DNA of 64,000 bases from Pseudomonadota bacterium (lineage in GTDB: Bacteria > Pseudomonadota > Gammaproteobacteria > Burkholderiales > SG8-39): positions 62,001 to 126,000 of the forward strand of contig CANGMI010000010.1 in assembly GCA_947455195.1 (NCBI GenBank), in the 5' to 3' direction. Each line of letters begins with the position of its first letter. The first letter of the stretch is position 1. Under the pieces are notes generated by a model, which was not told where the DNA came from, made no database searches, and saw nothing but the letters and a program-made list of their open reading frames with translations. Below, in pieces: positions 24,924 through 33,705 of this stretch. The position numbers were made by a program, and so were the translations under genes.

Positions 24924-26206
24924 GATGTCTCCAATGCGCGACTGCCGATGTCACGTCTGAATTGAACACCGTCAAAGTCTATCCCCTCGATCGCCGCGTA
25001 CGCGTGGCCTTGCGCCTGCCGGATATCGTCGCCGAGTGCGGTCACGCACAGCACGCGTCCACCACTGGTGAGACATCGGCCTTCACTCGAGCGGGTGCCA
25101 GCGTGAAAGACCTGCACGAGCGGGTCATCGATCGGTTTCACGCGCACCGGATCACCCGAGCGCGGCGCGTCGGGGTAACCGGCTGCGGCCAGGACCACGC
25201 CGAGCGCCGGGCGCGGGTCCCATGCGGGCTGCACGTCGCCCAGCGTCCCATCGAGTGCGGCCTCGAGCAGGTCGAGCAGATCGCTGGTGAGACGCATCAT
25301 GATGGGCTGTGTCTCGGGGTCTCCCAGGCGGCAGTTGAATTCGAGCACCTTGGGGTCACCCGCTGCGCTGATCATCAGGCCGGCATAGAGGAAGCCGCGG
25401 TAGCGGATGCCGTCGGCGGCCAGACCCGCCAGCGTTGGTGCTATCACCTCGCGCATCACGCGTTCGTGCAGCGCTGGGGTTACCACGGGGGCTGGTGAAT
25501 ACGCGCCCATGCCGCCCGTGTTCGGACCCTGATCATGATCGAGCAGGCGCTTGTGGTCCTGGCTTGTGGCGAGGGGCACCACGCGCAGGCCGTCGACCAC
25601 GACGATGAAGCTGGCCTCTTCGCCGGCGAGAAATTCCTCGATCACGACGCGTGCGCCCGCATCGCCGAAGGCGTTGTCGACGAGCATGCGGTCGATGGCG
25701 TCATGCGCATCGGCCTCATCGAGTGCCACGACGACGCCCTTGCCCGCGGCGAGTCCGTCGGCCTTGATGACGATCGGGGCTCCCTGGCGGCGCACCCATT
25801 CATGCGCGGCCTGAGCGTCGCTGAACGTGGCGTGATGGGCGGTCGGAATGCCATGGCGAACCAGGAAGCGCTTGGCAAAGTCCTTGGAGGATTCGAGTTG
25901 CGCAGCCTCGCGCGTCGGACCGAAGATGCGCAGCCCGTGTGCCTCGAAAAGATCGACGATGCCTGCTGCCAGTGGGGCTTCGGGACCCACGACCGTGAAG
26001 TCGATACCTTCATCGATGGCCAGTTGCAGCAGCGCTTCCGGGCTTCCGCCCGGCACATTGCGTACACCCGGCTCCACGGCCGTGCCTGCGTTGCCCGGGG
26101 CCACCAGCACCTGGGCCACGCGCGGACTGCGCGCAAGCTTCCAGGCCATCGCGTGCTCGCGTCCCCCGGAACCGACCACCAGAACCTTCATTGACCTGCT
26201 GCTCAT
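24920..26206 (-). CDS. purD: Phosphoribosylamine-glycine ligase
   Basis: A 428-residue ATP-grasp enzyme making glycinamide ribonucleotide. Motifs: [20 protein letters not shown] at the N-terminus, the ATP-grasp loop [18 protein letters not shown], and [13 protein letters not shown] and [12 protein letters not shown] chose the ATG at 26206 because GGAG sits five bases before it; MKVLVV at 26191 is the other candidate. It follows purH by 16 bases and is translationally coupled to hemF. Confidence 0.97.
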   Translation of the reverse strand: MSSRSMKVLVVGSGGREHAMAWKLARSPRVAQVLVAPGNAGTAVEPGVRNVPGGSPEALLQLAIDEGIDFTVVGPEAPLAAGIVDLFEAHGLRIFGPTREAAQLESSKDFAKRFLVRHGIPTAHHATFSDAQAAHEWVRRQGAPIVIKADGLAAGKGVVVALDEADAHDAIDRMLVDNAFGDAGARVVIEEFLAGEEASFIVVVDGLRVVPLATSQDHKRLLDHDQGPNTGGMGAYSPAPVVTPALHERVMREVIAPTLAGLAADGIRYRGFLYAGLMISAAGDPKVLEFNCRLGDPETQPIMMRLTSDLLDLLEAALDGTLGDVQPAWDPRPALGVVLAAAGYPDAPRSGDPVRVKPIDDPLVQVFHAGTRSSEGRCLTSGGRVLCVTALGDDIRQAQGHAYAAIEGIDFDGVQFRRDIGSRALETS

Positions 26207-26222
26207 GGTGTCTCCTGGACGC

Positions 26223-27794
26223 TCAGTGCCGGAAGTGACGAACACCCGTGAAGACCATCGCGGCACCCCGCGCGTTGGCGGCCGCGATCACGCTGTCGTC
26301 GCGGATGCTGCCGCCGGGCTGAACGACCGCAGTTGCCCCACTGTCGAGAACCACTTCGAGGCCATCGGGAAAGGGAAAGAACGCGTCCGATGCCACCACC
26401 GATCCGGCGAGATCGAGCCCGGCCGCACGCGCCTTGATGGCGGCGATGCGGGCACTGTCGACCCGACTCATCTGCCCTGCACCGATACCCAGGGTGCGTC
26501 CGCCAGCAGCAAAGACGATGGCGTTCGATTTCACGAACTGCGCAACCCGCCAGGCAAAGAGCAGATCATCGACTTCAGCATCGGCTGGCGCCCGTTCGGT
26601 CACCACCTTCAGATCGTCGGCACTGACCCGATGCGCGTCGGCGTCCTGCAGGAGCAACCCGCCTCCGATGCGTTTCATGTCGCGTTGCGTCGCACCGGCC
26701 GGTGTCGGCAGGGCGAGCAGGCGCACGTTGGGTTTGGTCGCGAAGACGGCGAGCGCTGCCTCGTCGTAGGCTGGTGCGATCACGACCTCGACGAAGCGAC
26801 TGGCTACTGCGGTTGCCGTGGCTTCATCGATCGGTGCATTGAAGGCGATGATGCCGCCGAAGGCGGAGTCGGGGTCGGTCGCGAAGGCTCGCGAGTAGGC
26901 TTCGTGCGTGCTCACGGCCATCGCCGCGCCGCACGGGTTGGCATGCTTGACGATGACGCAACTGGGCGAGGGCAGTGCGCAGGCGCAGCCCCAGGCCGCA
27001 TCGGCATCGGCCAGGTTGTTGTAGGACAGTTCCTTGCCCTGGATCTGACGGGCATCGACCAGCGTGCCGGCAGGGGCACCGTGGTCACGGTAGAGAGCCG
27101 CCGACTGATGCGGGTTCTCCCCATAGCGCAGGTCCTGCACCTTGGAGAACTGCAGGGTGAGCGTGTCGGGCCAGACATTGCGATGCCCGTCGGCCGACAG
27201 CGACGACAGATAGTTGGCAATCGCGCCGTCATACGCGGCCGTATGGGCAAAGGCCTTGCACGCCATGCGGAAGCGGGTGTCTGCGCTCACCGCACCGGAC
27301 CGCGCAATTTCATCCAGTACCGCGGTGTAATCGCCCGGATCAGTGAGTATCACGACCCCGTCGTGATTCTTGGCGGCGGCGCGGATCATGGCCGGCCCCC
27401 CGATGTCGATGTTCTCGATGGCCTCGTCAAAGCGGCAATCGGGACGTGCCACGGTGGCTTCGAACGGGTAGAGGTTGACCGCGACCAGATCGATCGGCCG
27501 CCCGCCAGCCTCGCTCAGGGCTTGCAGATGATCGGCGCGATCACGACGCGCGAGGATGCCACCGTGCACCTTCGGATGCAGTGTCTTGACGCGACCATCC
27601 AGCATTTCGGGCTCGCCGGTATAGCGTGCGACCTCGAGGACACCGATGCCGGCGCCGGCAAGCAGCGAGGCGGTCCCGCCGGTCGAGAGGATCTCGGCCC
27701 CGGTGGCAGCCAGTGCCCTTGCAAGCTCGATGGCCCCGGTCTTGTCGGAAACGCTGATGAGGGCACGCCGTATCGGCAAGGCGGACAGGGTCAT
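26223..27794 (-). CDS. purH: Bifunctional AICAR transformylase / IMP cyclohydrolase
   Basis: A 523-residue enzyme for the last two steps of IMP synthesis. The N-terminal cyclohydrolase (MGS-like) domain has [31 protein letters not shown] and [13 protein letters not shown]. The transformylase domain has [23 protein letters not shown] with the catalytic Lys-His, and [12 protein letters not shown]. It follows fis by nine bases, as in many proteobacteria. Confidence 0.98.
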   Translation of the reverse strand: MTLSALPIRRALISVSDKTGAIELARALAATGAEILSTGGTASLLAGAGIGVLEVARYTGEPEMLDGRVKTLHPKVHGGILARRDRADHLQALSEAGGRPIDLVAVNLYPFEATVARPDCRFDEAIENIDIGGPAMIRAAAKNHDGVVILTDPGDYTAVLDEIARSGAVSADTRFRMACKAFAHTAAYDGAIANYLSSLSADGHRNVWPDTLTLQFSKVQDLRYGENPHQSAALYRDHGAPAGTLVDARQIQGKELSYNNLADADAAWGCACALPSPSCVIVKHANPCGAAMAVSTHEAYSRAFATDPDSAFGGIIAFNAPIDEATATAVASRFVEVVIAPAYDEAALAVFATKPNVRLLALPTPAGATQRDMKRIGGGLLLQDADAHRVSADDLKVVTERAPADAEVDDLLFAWRVAQFVKSNAIVFAAGGRTLGIGAGQMSRVDSARIAAIKARAAGLDLAGSVVASDAFFPFPDGLEVVLDSGATAVVQPGGSIRDDSVIAAANARGAAMVFTGVRHFRH

Positions 27795-27803
27795 CGGGCG
27801 GCC

Positions 27804-28046
27804 TCAGAGCTTGATCTGCAGATGCTGGATTTTCTTGCGCAGGGTGCTTCGGGTGATGCCGAGCATCTCCGCTGCAACGGTCTGGTTGCCCTGGGCATGC
27901 GCCAGCACCGTTTCGATCATGGGCTTTTCAACGCTTTTGAGGACCATGTCATGGATCGCCACCGGCTTGGCGCCGTCGAGATCCTTGAAGTAGTGCTCGA
28001 TGGCCTGTCGTACGCAGGCAGCAAGTTCGGTCGTCGAGGGCTTCAT
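27804..28046 (-). CDS. fis: Fis-family DNA-binding protein
   Basis: An 80-residue protein with the Fis C-terminal helix-turn-helix: VLAHAQGNQTVAAEMLGITR followed by STLRKKIQHLQIKL. The N-terminal part (LAACVRQAIEHYFKDLDG) is the dimerisation region; it is shorter than the 98 residues of enteric Fis, normal for Betaproteobacteria. Its start overlaps the dusB stop (ATGA), giving the classical dusB-fis operon. It bends DNA and may affect rRNA and recombination sites. Confidence 0.96.
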   Translation of the reverse strand: MKPSTTELAACVRQAIEHYFKDLDGAKPVAIHDMVLKSVEKPMIETVLAHAQGNQTVAAEMLGITRSTLRKKIQHLQIKL

Positions 28047-29113
28047 GCGAGCGCGCTCTCCCGGTGGGCCGCGCGGGCGACGGCAGTGTCGGATGCAAGG
28101 TCGGAACGAATGTCGATCGGCGCGGCTGCGCTCGCAATCCGGGCCGACCCTTCGAGACGATCGAACCAGTTCGTGATCGTTGCGCGCTGCTCGGCGTATG
28201 AGTCCATCCGGTTGAAGCGCTCCCTGAATGCCGTCGAGTCGGGCAGGTCCTTCACGTACCAGCCCGCATGCTTGCGTGCGATGCGAGCGCCCAGGTCACT
28301 GCCGTAGAGCAGGTGCAGTTCTTCCAGATGCTCGAGCAGGACCGCACGAATTTCCTCCAGGGATGCAGGCGCCGCCCGGGTGCCGGTTGCCAGTTCCTCG
28401 GCAATTTCGCGAAAGAGCCAGGGTCTGCCCTGGGCCCCTCGCCCGATCATCACCCCGTCGGCGCCGGTGTGCTGCAGCACCTGCCGTGCGCGCTCGGGCG
28501 AATCGATGTCTCCGTTGGCGATGACCGGCAGTCCAGTCGCTGCCTTCACTCCTGCAATGGTGTCATATTCGGCCGAGCCTCGAAACCCGCAGGCACGCGT
28601 GCGGCCGTGCAGGGCCAGCAACTGGATGCCTGATGCCTCGGCGATGCGTGCGATCTGCAGCGCATTGCGATTGTTTTCATCCCAGCCGGTGCGGAACTTC
28701 AGCGTGACAGGTACATCGACTGCCGACACGACGGCTTCGAGAATGCGTGCCACCAGCGTTTCGTCGCGAAGCAGTGCCGAACCGGCTGCCTTGTTGCAGA
28801 CCTTCTTGGCCGGACACCCCATGTTGATGTCGATGATGTCCGCCCCTTCGCCGGCGTTGAAGCGCGCCGCTTCGGCCATGGCTTGCGGGTCGTTGCCGAC
28901 GATCTGAACCGATATCGGGCCGGTCTCGCCATCATGGTTGCGGCGTCGACGTGACTTCTCGGTATCGCGCAACTGCCTGCCGACCCCCACCATCTCGGAG
29001 ATGGCAAGGCCCGCGCCGTAGCGCCGGCACAGACGCCGCCAGGCGCGATCCGACACACCGGCCATCGGGGCAACGAATAGGCCATTCTTCAGCAGGTGGG
29101 AACCGATTCGCAT
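28043..29113 (-). CDS. dusB: tRNA-dihydrouridine synthase B
   Basis: A 356-residue flavin enzyme that reduces uridine to dihydrouridine in the tRNA D loop. Signatures: FVAPMAGVSDRAWRRLCRRY, DINMGCPAKKVCNKAAGSAL with the catalytic Cys, KFRTGWDENNRNAL, LHGRTRACGFRGSAEYD and IGRGAQGRPWLF. The start at MRIGSHLLKNGLFVAPMAG (29113) agrees with the family; an upstream in-frame extension overlaps the probable promoter. The AT-rich stretch at 29173-29190 gives a - strand -10-like TACAAT, so dusB-fis may have its own promoter. Confidence 0.97.
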   Translation of the reverse strand: MRIGSHLLKNGLFVAPMAGVSDRAWRRLCRRYGAGLAISEMVGVGRQLRDTEKSRRRRNHDGETGPISVQIVGNDPQAMAEAARFNAGEGADIIDINMGCPAKKVCNKAAGSALLRDETLVARILEAVVSAVDVPVTLKFRTGWDENNRNALQIARIAEASGIQLLALHGRTRACGFRGSAEYDTIAGVKAATGLPVIANGDIDSPERARQVLQHTGADGVMIGRGAQGRPWLFREIAEELATGTRAAPASLEEIRAVLLEHLEELHLLYGSDLGARIARKHAGWYVKDLPDSTAFRERFNRMDSYAEQRATITNWFDRLEGSARIASAAAPIDIRSDLASDTAVARAAHRESALA

Positions 29114-29189
29114 GGGCACTCGGAGCGTCGAACCGGGTCGCACAACCGGCCGGATCAGGCAGCGGGAGGCGGATTGTATAACGAAAGAA

Positions 29190-30470
29190 TCAGGGGATCG
29201 CGCGCGCGCCAAGCATCATTCGGCGGGCGAGAAAGCGTCGGGCCGGTGGGCAGCGATCGAGCAGCTCCAGGGCAATGCCGCGAACGCGCGCGGGCAGCGT
29301 GGCGCCGGGGCCAGCGCCGGTACCCGTGCCGAAGCGAAAGACGAGTGCCAGTGCATCGGTGAGCCCCAGCGTGACCCGACGGTCGAACTGTCTGGAGCGT
29401 TCGTAATGCGCGATGAAGCGCGCCGAGCCCGGGTCGGCCAACGGATCTGATGCTGCCTGCAACGCCAGAACGAGCGCGTCACGCAAACCCAGGTTGAGAC
29501 CCTGGCCTGCAACCGGGTGCAGCGTCTGGGCAGCGTTGCCGATGCGCAGCACCCGATGACCGCCGGCGCTGCTGCGTCGACTGGTAATCGGCTGGGTCTG
29601 TCGTTCGCCTGGAGATTCGAACCGCCCCAGGTCGGTGCCGAACGCTTCGGTGAGCGCTGCGATGAAGCGTGCGTCGTCCGTACCAACAAGGCTCGCGGCC
29701 TTGCCGGCGGGCAGCGTCCAGACGAGCGCGTGCTGCTCGCCATGAGGCAGCAGGGCAATCGGGCCATCGGCTGTGAATCGCTCCCACGCCACGCCCCGGT
29801 GGCCTCGCTCGCTGCGGATCGCACACACGATCGCCGCCTGGCCGAAGTCGCGTACTGCTGTCGAAGGGGTTGTGCGCCGTGCGCCAACGGGCGCGGTGTC
29901 GTGTTCGCGGGCAACGCTCTTGCCGCCATCAGCCAGTACCAGGAGACGGACAGTGACCTCGGAGGCGGTGCCATCGACCCCTTCCCAGGAGACCCGTACC
30001 GAGGACGCCTCGGCATGCCAGTCCGTCACGACTCCGCTCAGGTGTTGAACCTGCGGCGCACAGGTGTCGATGCCCGCGGCAAGCTGGCGCGACAGGTCCG
30101 CGAGTTCGATCACCCGGCCGAGCGCGGTCAGTCCGTGCTCGGTGGCATGCATGAGGGTGCGTCCGGGGGCGTTGCGCTGTGACACGTGCACGGTCTTGAT
30201 CGGCGTGGCTGTCGCCGCGTCGATGGGGGCCAGTGATTCGCACAGCGCGAACGAGGGCTCCGACAGCGCAATCGGGCGAAAGCCCGTATTCGGGCCCGAT
30301 TCGATCGGGGCGATCAGACAGGCCCGGATACCGCGACGTGCGAGGAGACGTGCCAGCACAAGGCCCACCGGTCCGCCGCCCGCGATTGCGATGTCGAATG
30401 GGGCGTGCGGCGCAGTCGGCCCGGAACCCGTGCAGGAGGCCTGTGCAGACGCTGGCGACGTGGTGACCAT
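29190..30470 (-). CDS. ubiH: UbiH-type FAD-dependent ubiquinone hydroxylase
   Basis: A 426-residue flavoprotein. The FAD motif is FDIAIAGGGPVGLVLARLLA; the second motif is LLVLADGGKSVAREH; the third, GNAAQTLHPVAGQGLNLGLR, carries Asn where most relatives have Asp, as in E. coli UbiH. It should hydroxylate the polyprenyl-phenol ring during ubiquinone synthesis. It follows pepP by six bases, the same pepP-ubiH pairing as in enterobacteria. The first 22 residues are a Ser/Thr/Pro-rich extension. A second homologue lies at 51-52 kb. Confidence 0.92.
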   Translation of the reverse strand: MVTTSPASAQASCTGSGPTAPHAPFDIAIAGGGPVGLVLARLLARRGIRACLIAPIESGPNTGFRPIALSEPSFALCESLAPIDAATATPIKTVHVSQRNAPGRTLMHATEHGLTALGRVIELADLSRQLAAGIDTCAPQVQHLSGVVTDWHAEASSVRVSWEGVDGTASEVTVRLLVLADGGKSVAREHDTAPVGARRTTPSTAVRDFGQAAIVCAIRSERGHRGVAWERFTADGPIALLPHGEQHALVWTLPAGKAASLVGTDDARFIAALTEAFGTDLGRFESPGERQTQPITSRRSSAGGHRVLRIGNAAQTLHPVAGQGLNLGLRDALVLALQAASDPLADPGSARFIAHYERSRQFDRRVTLGLTDALALVFRFGTGTGAGPGATLPARVRGIALELLDRCPPARRFLARRMMLGARAIP

Positions 30471-30476
30471 CGTGTG

Positions 30477-31787
30477 TCAGTCTGTACCCGAACGCATCAG
30501 CGCTTCGATCGCTTCGATCGACTTCGGAACGCCTGCGGTGAGGATCTCGCAGCCCCCGGGTGTCACGACCACATCATCCTCGATGCGTACGCCAATGTTC
30601 CAGAAGGCTTCGGGTACACCCGCTGCCGGCCGGATGTAACAGCCCGGTTCCACCGTGAGGGTCATGCCTTCACGCAGCGGACGCCATTGTCCGGCCTCGC
30701 GATAGTCACCGACGTCGTGCACGTCGAGGCCGAGCCAGTGCCCGGTCCGGTGCATGTAGAAGCGTCGATAGTCGCCCGATTCGATCACGGCTTCGGGGGT
30801 GCCCTCGCAAAGCCCGAGGTCGATGAATCCGCGCACCAGCACATCGACAGCTGCCTGATGCGGTTCGTCCCAGCTTCGACCCGGAGCCACGGCAGCGATG
30901 GCCGCGTGCTGGGCGGCGAGCACGAGGTCGTAGATGTCGCGCTGCGGCCCGGAAAAGCGTCCGTTCACCGGGAAGGTGCGGGTGATGTCCGATGCATAAC
31001 CATCGAGTTCGCAGCCCGCGTCGATGAGCAGCAGGTCGCCATCGCGCAGCACGGCATTGTTCTCGCGGTAGTGCAGCACGCAGGCATTGGCGCCGCCGGC
31101 GACGATCGACGTGTAGGCCGGAAACTGCGAGCCGCGTCGCCGGAATTCATGCAGCAGTTCGGCTTCGATCTCGTATTCCATGCGTCCGGGCGCGGTGAGT
31201 CGCATCGCGCGAATGTGCGCATCGGCCGAGATGTCCGCGGCCTTGCGCATCGTGGCCAGTTCGTGCGCGTCCTTCAGCAGGCGCATGTCGTCGAGCAGGC
31301 TGCGTACATCGGTGAGGGTGGCGGGTGCCCGGATGCCGGTGCGCGCCATGCCGCGAACCTCGTTGAGCCATCCGAAGACCCGCGCGTCCCAGCCGCGATC
31401 GGCGCCAGCCGGATAGAGCAGTCGAGGCTGATCGGCGATGAGCGAGGGCATCTGCGCATCGAGTTCGTCGATGCTGAAGGTTTCATCCATGCCCAGTGCT
31501 TCACGGGCCGCCTCGAAGCCGAGCCGGTACCCGTCCCAGATCTCGCGCTCCTCGTCCTTGTCGCGGCAGAACAGGATCTGGCGCGGCCGCTCGCCGCCGA
31601 CGAGTACCAGCACGGCCTGGGGTTCGCCGAATCCGGTGAGGTAGTGGAAGTAGCTGTCGAAGCGGTACGGGAAGTCGCTGTCGCGGTTGCGCGCCACTTC
31701 CGGGGCGGTCGGGATGACCGCGATGCCCTCACCGATCGTTTCCAGGAGGCGCGCGCGGCGCTGGCTGAAGGGGGTATCGCGGGTCAT
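30477..31787 (-). CDS. pepP: Xaa-Pro aminopeptidase
   Basis: A 436-residue M24-family peptidase that removes N-terminal residues preceding proline. An N-terminal creatinase-type domain (FPYRFDSYFHYLTGFGEPQA) precedes the pita-bread catalytic domain. Metal ligands are in LLIDAGCELDGYASDITRTF (two Asp), HRTGHWLGLDVHDVG (His), MTLTVEPGCYI (Glu) and VRIEDDVVV (Glu). The start ATG at 31787 overlaps the murU stop. The reading frame stays open upstream through murU, but without family features. Confidence 0.96.
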   Translation of the reverse strand: MTRDTPFSQRRARLLETIGEGIAVIPTAPEVARNRDSDFPYRFDSYFHYLTGFGEPQAVLVLVGGERPRQILFCRDKDEEREIWDGYRLGFEAAREALGMDETFSIDELDAQMPSLIADQPRLLYPAGADRGWDARVFGWLNEVRGMARTGIRAPATLTDVRSLLDDMRLLKDAHELATMRKAADISADAHIRAMRLTAPGRMEYEIEAELLHEFRRRGSQFPAYTSIVAGGANACVLHYRENNAVLRDGDLLLIDAGCELDGYASDITRTFPVNGRFSGPQRDIYDLVLAAQHAAIAAVAPGRSWDEPHQAAVDVLVRGFIDLGLCEGTPEAVIESGDYRRFYMHRTGHWLGLDVHDVGDYREAGQWRPLREGMTLTVEPGCYIRPAAGVPEAFWNIGVRIEDDVVVTPGGCEILTAGVPKSIEAIEALMRSGTD

Positions 31788-32509
31788 GGCGTGAGGAGTC
31801 CGATAGGCGAGGATTGATTCTGCGGCAAGCGCGCGCTCCGTGCATGTGCCATGTCGGCCGCGGCAAGGCGCTCCGGGGTGCCGATGTCCGACCACAGCCC
31901 ATGATGGTGCTCGCCGGTCACCGCGCGGCGGGCCATTGCCTCGCGCAAGAGCGGTGCGAGGGGCGCGGGTTGCCCGGGTTCGATGCCATCGAGGAGGCGG
32001 CTTCGATAGAGCCCGATGCCGGCAAAGGTGAGGCGGGCACCACCGTCGAGCGAAAAGTCGCCCTGCGGATGCTGTGGCGGGTTGGCGACCATCACCAGGT
32101 GTGCATCGATGTGGGGCTCCAGCGACGCGGCCCGCTCGAGGAGACGCGCAAACGGGTAGTCGCACAGGATGTCTGCGTTCACGGCAATGAAGCGCTCGCC
32201 CAGGTGTTCGAGCGCACGGGCCAGACCCCCGGCCGTTTCGAGGGCCGGGTTTTCGGGGGACCAGATGATGCGGGCGCCCAGGCGCTTTCCGTCGCCCAGA
32301 TGCGCTTCAATCTGCTCGCCGAGCCAGGCGTGGTTGATCACGAGACGTGTGATGCCCGCGGCCACGAGGTTGTCGATCATGCGTTCGATCAGGGTACGCC
32401 CGCCGACCGCCAGCAGGGGTTTCGGCGTGTGATCGGTGAGTGGCCGCATGCGCGCACCGCGCCCGGCTGCAAGGATCATCGCGGCAGGGGTCAGGGCGGC
32501 AGGTGTCAT
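31784..32509 (-). CDS. murU: N-acetylmuramate-alpha-1-phosphate uridylyltransferase
   Basis: A 241-residue nucleotidyltransferase with the signature ILAAGRGARMRPLTDHTPKP and the metal-binding NADILCD. Its location directly after amgK identifies it as MurU rather than a glucose-1-phosphate thymidylyltransferase. AmgK and MurU convert N-acetylmuramic acid from cell-wall turnover to UDP-MurNAc, bypassing MurA and therefore fosfomycin. Start at MTPAALTPAAMILAAGRG; it overlaps pepP at its end. Confidence 0.92.
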   Translation of the reverse strand: MTPAALTPAAMILAAGRGARMRPLTDHTPKPLLAVGGRTLIERMIDNLVAAGITRLVINHAWLGEQIEAHLGDGKRLGARIIWSPENPALETAGGLARALEHLGERFIAVNADILCDYPFARLLERAASLEPHIDAHLVMVANPPQHPQGDFSLDGGARLTFAGIGLYRSRLLDGIEPGQPAPLAPLLREAMARRAVTGEHHHGLWSDIGTPERLAAADMAHARSARLPQNQSSPIGLLTP

Positions 32510-32537
32510 CGGCTGGCTCGCGTCGTGGCCTGCGGGT

Positions 32538-33608
32538 TCAGAAAGTGAGCCCGGTGCCCGGTTCGCGCGCTTCGATGCGATCGATGAGCGCCGCCAGACC
32601 GCCGAACGCGCCGTAGCGTCCGGCCACCCCGCGGACGTAGCGAAGGAAACGCGGTGCATCTCGCAGGTAGTCGGGCTTGCCATCGCGGTGCTGCAGTCGG
32701 GCGAAGATGCCGAGTACTTTCAGGTGCCGTTGCAGGCCCATCCACTCGAACACGCGGTAGAACTCGCCGAAGTCGGCATCCACCGGGAGGCCTGCCTTGC
32801 GCGCCTGCTCCCAGTAGCGGATGGTCCAGTCGATCACCTGGGCTTCCGGCCACGAGATGAAGGCATCCCGAAAGAGCGACACCAGGTCGTAGGTGATCGG
32901 GCCTTCGACGGCATCCTGAAAGTCGAGGATACCCGGGTTCGGATGCGAGATCATCAGGTTGCGCGGCATGTAGTCGCGGTGCACCCAGACCCGTGGTTGC
33001 GCGAGCGCCGAGGCGATGAGCGTGGCAAACACCGGTTCGAGCATGGCCCGGATGCCGGGCGCTTCGGCGATGCCGAGATGTTCTCCCAGATACCACTGCG
33101 GAAAGAGATCGAGTTCGCGCCGCAGCAGTGCCGCGTCATAGGGAGGCAGCACCCCGGGGCGAGACGCACATTGCCATTGCACCAGTGCGTCGATGGCGGC
33201 AGCGTAGAGAGCGTCGACCCGGGCGGTCGGTGGCGAGGCGCTCCCGTCGCCTGACACCGCGGCAGCCTCGTCCTTCATGGCCGCGAGGAAGGTCTGGTGG
33301 CCCAGGTCGGTCAGTAGCAGGAACCCCTGTTCGAGGTTCGCTCCAAGGACCTGCGGTGCGTTCAGGCCTGCGTCGGCGATCAGGCCGGCAACGGTCACGA
33401 AGGGGCGGCAGTCCTCGCGCTCGGGGGGCGCGTCCATCGCGATGAGGGTGTTGCCGTCATCGAACTGGATCCTGAAGTACCGTCGAAAGCTCGCATCCGC
33501 CGAAGCCGGTGCGATCGACCACGTGCGCCCCGGGTGGCACGCGTCGATCCATTCACGCAGGGCTGCGAGTCGGGGGTCATGCGGAATGCGGGAAGCGTCA
33601 ACAGGCAT
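32538..33608 (-). CDS. amgK: N-acetylmuramate/N-acetylglucosamine kinase (AmgK)
   Basis: A 356-residue aminoglycoside-phosphotransferase-fold kinase. The catalytic loop is VWVHRDYMPRNLMI and the metal-binding segment GILDFQDAVEGPITYDLVSL. SFRRYFRIQFDDGNTLIAMD is the nucleotide-lobe start. It phosphorylates MurNAc at C1, feeding MurU 28 bases downstream. It diverges from lptD across 97 bases. An insertion of about 15 residues (AAAVSGDGSASPPTARVDA) is variable sequence. Confidence 0.93.
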   Translation of the reverse strand: MPVDASRIPHDPRLAALREWIDACHPGRTWSIAPASADASFRRYFRIQFDDGNTLIAMDAPPEREDCRPFVTVAGLIADAGLNAPQVLGANLEQGFLLLTDLGHQTFLAAMKDEAAAVSGDGSASPPTARVDALYAAAIDALVQWQCASRPGVLPPYDAALLRRELDLFPQWYLGEHLGIAEAPGIRAMLEPVFATLIASALAQPRVWVHRDYMPRNLMISHPNPGILDFQDAVEGPITYDLVSLFRDAFISWPEAQVIDWTIRYWEQARKAGLPVDADFGEFYRVFEWMGLQRHLKVLGIFARLQHRDGKPDYLRDAPRFLRYVRGVAGRYGAFGGLAALIDRIEAREPGTGLTF

Positions 33609-33635
33609 GGGGCAGCTACCATGGGCGGGCCGGGT

Positions 33636-33641
33636 TAGAAT
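33636..33641 (+). promoter_or_regulatory. Candidate -10 element for lptD
   Basis: TAGAAT within GGGTTAGAATCCG sits 65 bases before the lptD start and 28 bases beyond the divergent amgK start. It belongs to a group of TAGAAT elements seen before several genes in this window. A poor -35 is all that can be found. Confidence 0.4.
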
Positions 33642-33705
33642 CCGATGCGGACGATGGCGGGTCCGCCTGCCGATCGCCCGGCCAGCCGATATCCAGCGCG
33701 ACGAC

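Noticed and set aside
25848-28307. An 819-codon open frame opposite purD, purH and fis
   Set aside because: It runs antisense through three well-identified genes and has no recognisable domain; it reflects the lack of stops in GC-rich antisense frames.
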